Shown in pieces: positions 45,015 through 54,000 of a DNA stretch of 64,000 nt. The position numbers and the translations under genes are program-made. Under the pieces are notes generated by a model, which worked only from the letters and a program-made list of their open reading frames with translations, made no database searches and had not been told where the DNA came from. Origin of the DNA: Bacteroidales bacterium. GTDB lineage: Bacteria > Bacteroidota > Bacteroidia > Bacteroidales > F082. The stretch's first letter is position 1. Each line of letters begins with the position of its first letter. The DNA lies in assembly GCA_030690365.1 (NCBI GenBank), contig JAUYGX010000023.1:1-64000 (forward strand), in the 5' to 3' direction.

Positions 45015-47069
45015 ATGGAGCGTAAGAAACATTTAATAAACAGGGAGATATCATGGCTCGAATTTAATGAACGGGTACTGCAGGAAGCCATGGACAAGTC
45101 CAACCCTACCATCGAGCGGATGAAATTCCTGGGTATTTTTTCCAGTAACAGGGATGAATTTTTCAGGGTGCGGGTGGCCACGCTCAAGCGGATGGCCCAC
45201 ATTGAAAAAATGGGTGAAGAATACACCGAATCACCTCGCAAAGTGTTGGCCGAAGTACTCAAAATGGTGGAAAAACAGGAAAAAGACTACACGGCTACTT
45301 ATTTCGATATTAAAGAAGAACTTGAAAAACACCATATCTTTTTTCTGAATGAAACCCAACTTGATAGAAATCAGGGGAAGTTTGTCCATCAGTTTTTTCA
45401 GAACAGCGTACGCCCTTTTCTATTTCCGATCATCCTAAAAAGTCTTCACAACCCCGACAGGCTCGAAGACAATGCCATTTACCTGGCCATTGTTTTGAAG
45501 GATTCTACCGGAATCATGAAGGAGGATTATGCCATTATCAGAGTACCTACTGATATGATTTCCAGATTTTTAATCCTTCCTGCCAAAGGAAACAACAAAT
45601 ATATGATGTTTCTGGACGACGTTATCAGGTACAATATGGGCGAAATTTTTAGTCCGTTCGGATTCGACTCGTTTGAGGCTTATACCATCAAATTTACACG
45701 TGATGCAGAGTTGGACATCGACAACGATATCTCCAAAAGTTTTATGGAACAGATGAGCGATAGCGTTAAAAAACGGCAGCATGGCGTTCCGGTTAGGTTC
45801 GTATACGACAAAAATATCCCGCCCGACCTGCTTAATGCATTGCTTAACCGACTGAATGTCACCATGGGCGATCACATGCGGGGCGGGGGCAGGTACCACA
45901 ATTTTAAAGATTTCATGGACTTCCCCAAGCTGGGCATGAAAAATCTGGTGAACGAAAGGCAAAAACCTTTGAATCATCCACTGCTGTTACCACGAAAAAG
46001 TATCCTGAATGCAATCGCCAGAAGAGACATCCTGCTTCATTATCCTTATCAGTCGTTTCAGTACATCGTTGATTTGTTGCGCGAAGCCTCTATCGACCCC
46101 AAAGTCAGGGGCATCAAGATGACATTCTACCGTGCTGCCCGCGATTCGAATGTGATCAATGCCTTGATTAATGCGGCCAGAAACGGCAAGGATGTCACCG
46201 TATTTTTGGAAATACAGGCCCGTTTTGATGAAAAAGCCAATATCTATTGGACACGGAAACTCAAGGAAGAAGGCGTGACCATCATAAAAACCCTGCCAGG
46301 TTACAAGGTTCACGCCAAGTTATTGCTGATCAGACGAAAAGAAGAAGGGCAGAATGTGTATTACGCCAATATCAGCACCGGAAACTTTAACGAATCCACT
46401 GCAAAAGTGTATTCCGACGACAGTCTGCTCACCGCCAACCAGGAAATTGCCAATGAGGTAAACATGTTGTTTCACCTGTTTGAATCGCCCTATACCCCAC
46501 CCCGTTTCAATCACCTGATGGTAGCTCCCTATCATATGCGGAAACGGCTGTCAAAGCTCATAAATCAGGAAATAAAAAATGCCAGAGCCGGCAAAGAAGC
46601 CTGGATGGTGATTAAAATCAACAACCTGGTGGATACCAGGATTACAAAGAAACTTTACCAGGCTTCACAGGCCGGAGTAAAAATAGATTTGATTTGCAGA
46701 GGAATCTGTATCCTGGTACCGAACATTCCTGATCTAAGCGAAAATATCCGGGTGATCGGCATTGTGGATAAATACTTGGAACACTCGCGGGTGATGGTTT
46801 TTGCCAATGGAGGCAACCCCAAATACTACCTCTCTTCGGCCGACTGGATGATTCGCAACTTTGATCACCGGTTTGAAGTGGTTTGTCCGGTTTACGATCT
46901 TACGCTACAGCAGGAATTGTGGGATATTTTACAAATTCAGCTGAAAGACAATACCAAAGCCCGCTGGATAAATCAGCCAAATTCAAATCAATACAAAACA
47001 GATGATAATCATGAAAAAGTACAGGCGCAGATTGAAATTTATAATTATCTCAAAGGAAAAACTGAATAA
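45015..47069 (+). CDS. ppk: Polyphosphate kinase 1
   Basis: A 684-residue PPK1 that polymerises the gamma-phosphate of ATP into polyphosphate. The N domain opens with LINREISWLEFNERVLQEA. The head domain is central, and two phospholipase-D-like catalytic domains hold the autophosphorylated His433 in YKVHAKLLLIRR (E. coli His435) and ISTGNFNESTAKVYSDDSLLT; C2 has KINNLVDTRITKKLYQASQAGVKIDLICRGIC and LEHSRVMVFANGG. Length equals that of E. coli PPK (688). An in-frame ATG at 44943 overlaps sixA; the ATG at 45015 starts just before the conserved N domain. The stop shares one base with the next start (TAATG). Confidence 0.97.
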   Translation: MERKKHLINREISWLEFNERVLQEAMDKSNPTIERMKFLGIFSSNRDEFFRVRVATLKRMAHIEKMGEEYTESPRKVLAEVLKMVEKQEKDYTATYFDIKEELEKHHIFFLNETQLDRNQGKFVHQFFQNSVRPFLFPIILKSLHNPDRLEDNAIYLAIVLKDSTGIMKEDYAIIRVPTDMISRFLILPAKGNNKYMMFLDDVIRYNMGEIFSPFGFDSFEAYTIKFTRDAELDIDNDISKSFMEQMSDSVKKRQHGVPVRFVYDKNIPPDLLNALLNRLNVTMGDHMRGGGRYHNFKDFMDFPKLGMKNLVNERQKPLNHPLLLPRKSILNAIARRDILLHYPYQSFQYIVDLLREASIDPKVRGIKMTFYRAARDSNVINALINAARNGKDVTVFLEIQARFDEKANIYWTRKLKEEGVTIIKTLPGYKVHAKLLLIRRKEEGQNVYYANISTGNFNESTAKVYSDDSLLTANQEIANEVNMLFHLFESPYTPPRFNHLMVAPYHMRKRLSKLINQEIKNARAGKEAWMVIKINNLVDTRITKKLYQASQAGVKIDLICRGICILVPNIPDLSENIRVIGIVDKYLEHSRVMVFANGGNPKYYLSSADWMIRNFDHRFEVVCPVYDLTLQQELWDILQIQLKDNTKARWINQPNSNQYKTDDNHEKVQAQIEIYNYLKGKTE

Positions 47070-49105
47070 TGATTGCCGAATTCGATAATATCACATTAAA
47101 ACGATATGTGCCTTCCTTTTTGCTTGTTGGAATGTTTATTTTGTTGGTGTCAACCCATGTGAACGCTCAGATCAACTACGATCATTTTATTCGAAGTGGT
47201 CAGCGCGAGTTGCAAAAAGAAAACTATCTGGGAGCCATCAACGATTTTAATACGGCCATTTTTTCGGAGCAGAAGGGATTTGAAGCCTATTTCCTTCGCG
47301 GGATTGCTAAATTCTCGCTCAGCGATTATAGTGGTGCGGTAAGCGATTTTACCACCACTGTGTCGATTCATCCGCTTTATGCACGGGCCTTTCTTTATCG
47401 GGGAATTTCGTACGACCAGCTTTCGGATTACCCTCATGCCATCAGGGATTTCAACAAAGCCCTTGAAATAGATCCCTTTAATGCCGACTTCTTCCAGGCA
47501 CGTGGCGACACAAAGATGCACCTTCACAATTATAAGGAAGCCGTCGACGATTATACTTCAGCCATTCAGCTGGAACGAAATATTGCTGCTGCCTATCTCA
47601 ACCGGGGAATTGCCCGGCACCTGTTGGGAGATGACGATCTGGCACTGAAAGATGTGAACAAGGCCATCCGCCTCGATTATTTCAACAGTGAAGCATGGCT
47701 GAAACGCGGGATGATTTATGGTGAACTGGATAGCCTCGACAAATCACTCAGCGACATCAACCATTCGCTGTCGATAAACGACAACCAGTCGTTCGCCTAT
47801 TTCCAACGTGCCATTGTTAATCTCAAAAAAGGCGACACCCTGGCCACCCTCAACGATTACAACCGGGTGATAAAACTGGATCAAAACAACGCACTCACCT
47901 ATTATAATAGGGCGCTTTTATATTCGATGAAAAAGGATCTTCAGGAGGCATTGGACGATTATGCACAGGTGATTGCCATCAACCCTTACAACGTTTACGC
48001 TTGGTACAACAGGGGTAACCTGCATTACGAGCTTAAAAAATATCGGGATGCAGAAGAAGATTATTCTACGGCCATCGATATTTTCCCTGACTTTGCCGGA
48101 GCCTATATCAACCGATCGTCTGTCCGTCAGTTGTTGGGCGACAAAAAAGGTGCTTTTGACGATCATGAGCGGGCTACAGCCATCATCGCTGCTGCCAATG
48201 GCGAGGGTAAAGATCCTGAAGTGTTGTACAGTCGGTATGCCGATAGTGCATATTTTAACAAGATTATTGAGTTTGAAGCCGATTTTGTGGATGGAAACAG
48301 GGAAAAAGGCAAGATCCAGTTTCAAAGGGTCAACATCAAACCAAAGGACAACTTCTACCTGCAATATGCCTTAACTCTCTCTGATTCGCTAAAAAATCAG
48401 CGTACCAAACAGAGTTATACCAGCGAACAGACGGCTGCCTTTAACTCTGGCAATCCACTGGGAATCAAATTACTGTTTTCAACCAAACTGTGGATGGTGA
48501 ACAATCAACAAGTTCTCGATGAACTCCATCGAATTGATTCTATGATCACTTCGCAGGGAGACTCTGTGAGTGCTTTGTTCATCAATGGAATCCTGTTCAG
48601 CATGCTATCAGATTACCCAAATGCCATCAATGCCTACGATGAAGCCATTGAATACAGCCCCGAGATATCCTTCGCCTATCTAAACCGGGGAACTACACGT
48701 TACGACATGGACGAATACGTGTACAACGAGCAACAATATTCAGATATAGTGACCATTAGCAGTGGCAGTGCGATTATAAAAAAAGAAAACAAAAAACCGA
48801 AAAAACCCGATCACCTGTCCACTTTAAAAGACTACGGTGAAGTGATCAACCGCAATCCCGGTCTGCCCTTTGTTTACTACAACCGGGCAAACGTTAAGTT
48901 AAGTCTTCAGGACTTCCAACGCGCCATCGACGACTACAGCATGGCTATCAAGCTAGAACCCGATCTGGCCGAAGCCTATTACAATAGGGCACTCACTTTG
49001 TTGTTCCTCAATGAAGAAAAACTCGCCTGCAAGGATCTGAGTAAAGCCGGCGAGCTGGGAATTACCGAATCTTACAATGTGATTAAAAGGTATTGTAATA
49101 AATAG
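47069..49105 (+). CDS. Exported TPR-repeat protein
   Basis: A 678-residue protein with a signal peptide (residues 13-33, SFLLVGMFILLVSTHVNAQ) and nearly continuous 34-residue TPR units. About nine canonical repeats fill residues 40-345 (recurring AY.NRG, LGD..GAL.DY..AI.ID.), and two to three more are at 520-560 and 600-670. A non-TPR middle section (about 370-510) is predicted to be mixed. No other domain is recognised. TPR superhelices bind peptides or partner proteins, so it may be a periplasmic scaffold. Its start overlaps the ppk stop by one base, so the two are translationally coupled, but a link to polyphosphate is only inferred. Confidence 0.88.
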   Translation: MIAEFDNITLKRYVPSFLLVGMFILLVSTHVNAQINYDHFIRSGQRELQKENYLGAINDFNTAIFSEQKGFEAYFLRGIAKFSLSDYSGAVSDFTTTVSIHPLYARAFLYRGISYDQLSDYPHAIRDFNKALEIDPFNADFFQARGDTKMHLHNYKEAVDDYTSAIQLERNIAAAYLNRGIARHLLGDDDLALKDVNKAIRLDYFNSEAWLKRGMIYGELDSLDKSLSDINHSLSINDNQSFAYFQRAIVNLKKGDTLATLNDYNRVIKLDQNNALTYYNRALLYSMKKDLQEALDDYAQVIAINPYNVYAWYNRGNLHYELKKYRDAEEDYSTAIDIFPDFAGAYINRSSVRQLLGDKKGAFDDHERATAIIAAANGEGKDPEVLYSRYADSAYFNKIIEFEADFVDGNREKGKIQFQRVNIKPKDNFYLQYALTLSDSLKNQRTKQSYTSEQTAAFNSGNPLGIKLLFSTKLWMVNNQQVLDELHRIDSMITSQGDSVSALFINGILFSMLSDYPNAINAYDEAIEYSPEISFAYLNRGTTRYDMDEYVYNEQQYSDIVTISSGSAIIKKENKKPKKPDHLSTLKDYGEVINRNPGLPFVYYNRANVKLSLQDFQRAIDDYSMAIKLEPDLAEAYYNRALTLLFLNEEKLACKDLSKAGELGITESYNVIKRYCNK

Positions 49106-49149
49106 GCTTAGTGCGAAATGGCTGGATAGCACAAAGTGTAAAGTTATGT

Positions 49150-49542
49150 TTAATAGTAGTTCTGATTGGTCATGCGCTGCAAATCCCATATCCATCCGGT
49201 GGCAAACAGGACTACGATTAACAAAATACCGAGTAAAATGCTGACAAGAGCCAGAACACCATAAATAGTAAAGAAAACCGACAGGCTTTTATGAGCCCCC
49301 ATCAGTGCTTCTTTGTTTCCGGTGCGTTCGGCCTGTTCGAGCCGCGTGGCGGTTTGATTAAGCAAAATACCCAACCAAATAGGGAGCCAGGCAAATAAGA
49401 TTCCCACGATGGTAATGGCCACAAATCCGCCATAGACAATGCCCAGGATACCGAGAAATCTAATCCAACTTTTAGATTGAAACAGGGGAGCACCTATTTC
49501 TTTTATCAAGATTTCATTTTTAGGGACAGGTTCAAATTCCAT
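49150..49542 (-). CDS. Small membrane protein (DUF5362-like)
   Basis: A 130-residue protein with two strongly hydrophobic blocks. Residues 28-60 (FLGILGIVYGGFVAITIVGILFAWLPIWLGILL) and 92-118 (FFTIYGVLALVSILLGILLIVVLFATGWIW) could be three or four TM helices. The polar loop between them is ATRLEQAERTGNKEALMGAHKS. It resembles the DUF5362 family of Bacteroidota, which has no known function; I rely on general similarity rather than a search. A -7-like CTAAGGTA (minus-strand TACCTTAG) at 49571-49578 precedes it. It converges with the TPR gene at 49105. Confidence 0.75.
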   Translation of the reverse strand: MEFEPVPKNEILIKEIGAPLFQSKSWIRFLGILGIVYGGFVAITIVGILFAWLPIWLGILLNQTATRLEQAERTGNKEALMGAHKSLSVFFTIYGVLALVSILLGILLIVVLFATGWIWDLQRMTNQNYY

Positions 49543-49628
49543 AAGATTGATTGTTTAGGTGAATAATAGGCTAAGGTATGGAAATTTTTAATTTGTTGGT
49601 GTATTGATTCAACAAAGAGAAATTGGGG

Positions 49629-49669
49629 ATAGAACGCAGATTGTTATGATTTTTATGATTTAAAATGAT
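49629..49669 (+). repeat. Dispersed intergenic repeat A, copy 3
   Basis: Begins ATAGAACGCAGATTGTTATG. It is more diverged than copies 1 and 2, mainly in the last 15 bases. Confidence 0.6.
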
Positions 49670-49832
49670 CATGTTATTCAAAAATAACCGTTTGTTTTTT
49701 GACTTTAGAATTCAGACCCCTGTGCGGCATTATATTCTATAAGGGAATAATTAACCAAGCATATAAACAAGACATTTAACATTAACCCGAAAGTTTGGTG
49801 AATCACCAATATCCTCCTCCAATTTTATCCCC

Positions 49833-49866
49833 AAAAAAAAAGCCGCCTTTGTGAGGCAGCCTTTTA
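49833..49866 (-). terminator. Rho-independent terminator after GAPDH
   Basis: On the minus strand AAGGCTGCCT pairs with AGGCGGCTT (one G-T pair and one bulge) and is followed by a run of nine T. Confidence 0.8.
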
Positions 49867-49891
49867 GTGAAATATATAAAAACCAAAAATT

Positions 49892-50899
49892 TTAGAAGTT
49901 AAATTTCTCAATTAAATCAACCACGCGACATGAGTAGCCCCATTCGTTATCGTACCACGAAAGAACCTTTACAGTTTTGCCCTGAACCATGGTACTCAAT
50001 GCATCAAAAATGGATGAATGTGTGTTGTGGATAATGTCTACCGAAACAATGGGATCTTCAGTATATTCCAGAATTCCTTTCATTGGGCCCTCGGCAGCTT
50101 CTTTCATGGCGGCGTTGATTTCATCTCGGGAAGCTTCGGTTTTCAGATTCACCACCAGGTCAACGAGTGAGCCTGTTGGGGTGGGAATACGGATGGCCAT
50201 ACCATCGAGTTTGCCATTCAGTTCGGGAATCACTTTGCCTACCGCTTTTGCAGCCCCGGTGGTAGTAGGAATTTGCGAGAGGGCAGCAGAACGAGCTCTT
50301 CTAAGGTCAGAATGAGGAGCATCCAGAATTACCTGATCGTTGGTATAAGCATGGATGGTAGTCATCAGTCCGTTTTCGATACCAAATTTATCGTTTAGTA
50401 CCTTGGCAATGGGTGCCAGACAGTTGGTGGTACAAGATGCGTTTGAAACACACTGATCTTCGTCGCGCAGTTCGCTGTCGTTTACGCCAAGTACAATCAT
50501 GCGGTCGATGGCATCTTTTGAAGGAACGGTGAGCACCACTTTCTTGGCACCATTTTTAAGGTGATCGCCATAACCTCCTTTACTGCTTTCCTTTGAGCGG
50601 AAAATACCTGTAGCCTCTACCACTACATCAGGTGCCTGTACCCATTTAATGTTGATAGGAGCACGCTCTGCTGTTACAGGGATTTCTTTTCCGTTTACAA
50701 TCAAACAATTTTCATTATATGAAATCTGTCCAATAAATTTACCTTGAGTAGAATCATATTTGAGCAGGTGTGCCAATGTCTTAGTATCGGTAAGATCATT
50801 AATCCCAATTACTTCCATGTTGTCTCTTTCGAGTGCAATTTTAAAAACATTGCGGCCGATCCGGCCAAATCCGTTAATTCCAACTTTAATTTTAGTCAT
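49892..50899 (-). CDS. gapA: Glyceraldehyde-3-phosphate dehydrogenase, NAD type
   Basis: A 335-residue glycolytic enzyme. The Rossmann start VGINGFGRIGR is at residues 6-16, and GINDLTDTK has the Asp that favours NAD. Catalytic Cys156 lies in SNASCTTNCLAP, with the partner His in MTTIHAYTNDQ. PHSDLRRARSAALSQIPTTTGAAKAVGKVIPELNGKLDG is the S-loop, and WYDNEWGYSCRVVDL is the C-terminal signature. The start at 50899 is used; a TTG two codons earlier is not needed. It is divergent from the dikinase-like gene and shares its promoter interval. Confidence 0.97.
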   Translation of the reverse strand: MTKIKVGINGFGRIGRNVFKIALERDNMEVIGINDLTDTKTLAHLLKYDSTQGKFIGQISYNENCLIVNGKEIPVTAERAPINIKWVQAPDVVVEATGIFRSKESSKGGYGDHLKNGAKKVVLTVPSKDAIDRMIVLGVNDSELRDEDQCVSNASCTTNCLAPIAKVLNDKFGIENGLMTTIHAYTNDQVILDAPHSDLRRARSAALSQIPTTTGAAKAVGKVIPELNGKLDGMAIRIPTPTGSLVDLVVNLKTEASRDEINAAMKEAAEGPMKGILEYTEDPIVSVDIIHNTHSSIFDALSTMVQGKTVKVLSWYDNEWGYSCRVVDLIEKFNF

Positions 50900-50952
50900 A
50901 GCCAATAGTGTATTAAAAAATGAGCATTACGTTAAAAACAAGAACAATTTCA

Positions 50953-50993
50953 TACTTTTGTCGTATTACCAATCTTGCTTTCGAGCAAAATTA
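50953..50993. promoter_or_regulatory. Overlapping divergent promoters for gapA and the dikinase-like gene
   Basis: TACTTTTG at 50953-50960 on the plus strand and TAATTTTG at 50986-50993 on the minus strand are both exact TAnnTTTG matches and lie 25 bases apart, each inside the other's upstream zone. Expected leaders are about 66 and 80 bases. Confidence 0.6.
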
Positions 50994-51032
50994 CATCAAA
51001 TTGTACTAGGAGATTTCCGATTTCAAAGTGTT

Positions 51033-54000
51033 ATGGAAGAAAAATTCGAATCAAAGGCCCTCGAAGCCAACCTCGCTGAAACGCGCTATAAAGACATCAA
51101 GATACCTCCTGATTTTCAAAACTTTATAAATCTGTCAAAAACCTATTTTGGAATCAACAAACGCGCAAACGATTGCGTTATAGAATTTCAGCATCCTTTT
51201 TCCAACAGAAAATTTGTTACCGAAGAGCTTAGGAACATCTTGTTGACCGATTACTGGTATTATATGGGACTTGGTACTGGTGATGAAGCATTTAAAATAC
51301 CACTTCAGATGATGCAAACCCTGTTGATGGAATCAGGAAATGCTGACGATCATGTGCTTATTATTCGCTCTTTGCTTGAATTTATCGGTAAACTGGCCAC
51401 AGAATCCAACGACTATTCACCTACCATTACATACTGCCTTTCCATTCTTCGTGAGGGAATGGGTAATGACTCCCTTTGTTTTATAAAATCCTCCAAGTAT
51501 TTCGATCGTTACCTGAAAGTGATTGCCAACCACGAAACATTCAGCGAGGCTGTTTTGGCACTTACCAAAGACATCAACCGCGAAAACATCGTGTATTGGA
51601 AAAAAACCACACAGGTTGAAAACTGGCTCGACGAACAATCTGCCCTGGTGACCATCGACAAACAAATGATTGTCAACGTCATCGGCACCCCCTGGTTCAA
51701 TAGCTTGCTCCACCAATTAAACAAAGCCAATACCTGGGATCAGTTGGTGAACAAACTCCCTGAATACGACCAGATTGCCGACATCATGGCCGATGCAGTG
51801 AAATTCTTCCCCACATTCATCGAAAAATTCTACTTCAGTTTCTACCTGCTGAAACTGCCAGGCATGAAAAACCTCCATGAACGACTTATTTGGGGGTTAA
51901 ACAAAATGGTACAACACACCATGGATGAAGTTCCTCAGGATCAACTTCGCCACTTTATCGATCAACTTTTTTCGTTTGCAGCAGGTTTAAAGCAAACCCA
52001 TGCCAGCTCAGTGCTGGATATTTTCCTCACCGTTGGCAAAAAAACCATCGATATTGATAAATCCACGCAGCTTCAGATTTCACGATACTTTGAGGAAAAA
52101 TTAATTACATTCGGATTTGAAACCCCCGGAATTGTTTATGTAAACGAAGACTGGCAGCTTTCAGTGAACGAGAATCACAGAAAAAACATCAGTGTCTGGC
52201 TTGAGCTGATCGAGTATTCACAGATGGAAATGGAGAAATTGCTGTCGACATTAATTGTAAACCTGAAATTGGGGGGTATCTTTCTCAGCGACACGGATTT
52301 GTTTCAACGCGAAATCACCAAAATTCTCAACTCAAATATTGCCCCGTTTTATAAAAAGGTAAAACAGCTCACCCGCATCTTCCCGGTGTATTTTAACGAA
52401 ATTGGTGCTGAAGGCGAAATCAGAAAAGTAACCACCACCATGGATGAGATTTCGCACCGCAAGGACCAACTGGTGCACTTCCTGCGCAAGCAGGTTCATA
52501 CCGAAAGCAACAACACCCTCATCGGGCTTACCCGAAGGATATTCATTTTTTGGTACGATGGCAATCTGGAAGCACTCAGGGAAGTGCTGCCAAAAAATGT
52601 ATATCAGGGCATCGACAAGGAGAATGAATATTTTGCGCCCATTCACCACATGGTGGAGGAAATGTGCATAATCAGCGGGAAATCGCCATCAGATCTGCTG
52701 GCTGTGGGAGAAAAACGATTTGAAGAACTTCTCGACCAACTCACAGAAAGCAACCCCCGCGATGCGGAACGACTTAAAGATACCCGCCGACTGTATGCTT
52801 TCCTTAAAGAGAAATATTCGTTCGAAACGGTGGACATCATCTCTTTGCTGAAACACTACAGCTACATACAGGACACCGACATCGAAAAGTTTTCAAAAGC
52901 ACTCGAAAGCGATGATTTTGAGACTTCTCTAAAGTTCATTTACAGCTTTATGACGCGTTTAAAGCAAATCATTTTCAACCCAAAGCCAAGTCAGGGTTGG
53001 GAAAACATTTACCATAAACGCCATATTGCCATCGGAATACCATCCATGTACGGCACCTACCGGGAGCCAAAATTTGAAGCGCTTGGGCTCACCTTTCGGC
53101 TCGAAAATGTGGCCACCCGCCTCATGGAAAAAGTGGTTGCTCAAATCAACCTGAACTATATTTCGGGCAAAACACTCAAAAACATCTATACCATCCTCGA
53201 CTATTTCCGTGAAGGACTTGAACTTGATGGTATTAACAACCAGAGTTTTAACTCAAACCTGCGCATGCTCAAATACAGTCTGCGATCGCAAAGTTTCAGC
53301 TTTGAACAGTATATCAATATTTTTCAGTTTTTGGCCGAAGATGTCAAGCGCACCATCATCAAGTACTTTTTAAAGTCCTATGAAATTCCATTGCGGATTG
53401 TTGCCCAGCAATTGTTCGATGGCAAACGTGGTATATCAGAGGCTGATCTGGTAAAACTTGTCAACAAAAAATCAGAACAATTTTACCGGGAGGTTATTGT
53501 GGATGCCTTTTTGATGCAGCCGCTGGATAATTTTATCTCACGAATATTGGAGTCGCTGCGGGAGATGTCGGATAACCTGCCCGGACAGATGATTACAGAA
53601 ATCATGTCGTACAACTCCGATCTGGTAATTGCCCGTTTGGGGAAACCCAACCCACAAGTGGATAATCAGGCTTTTTTGGGTTCGAAAGCCTATCACCTGA
53701 AAAACCTCCGGATGGCCGGGTTTCCCATTCCTCCCGGATTTGTAATCACAACAGAAGCTTTCAGGAGGTATAAAGCCATTATCGGGCATCCTGAACTTCA
53801 AAAGGAAATGTACGATTTAATCCGTGAACATCTACAGTTGGTCGAAAGGGTGTGCAAGAAACAGTTTGGTAATCCACAAAACCCCCTTCTATTATCGGTA
53901 CGCTCCGGAACGGCCATATCGATGCCCGGTGCCATGGATACCTTCCTCAACGTTGGTATGAACGATGAAATCACCCAACGACTAAGCGAATCGCCTGGTT

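Larger units (their letters stand above)
49543..49891. other. Gene-free stretch between the small membrane protein and GAPDH
   Basis: Holds the weak promoter of the membrane protein, copy 3 of repeat A (49629-49669) and the GAPDH terminator (49833-49866). The rest is AT-rich without a coding frame or other clear signal. Confidence 0.55.
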
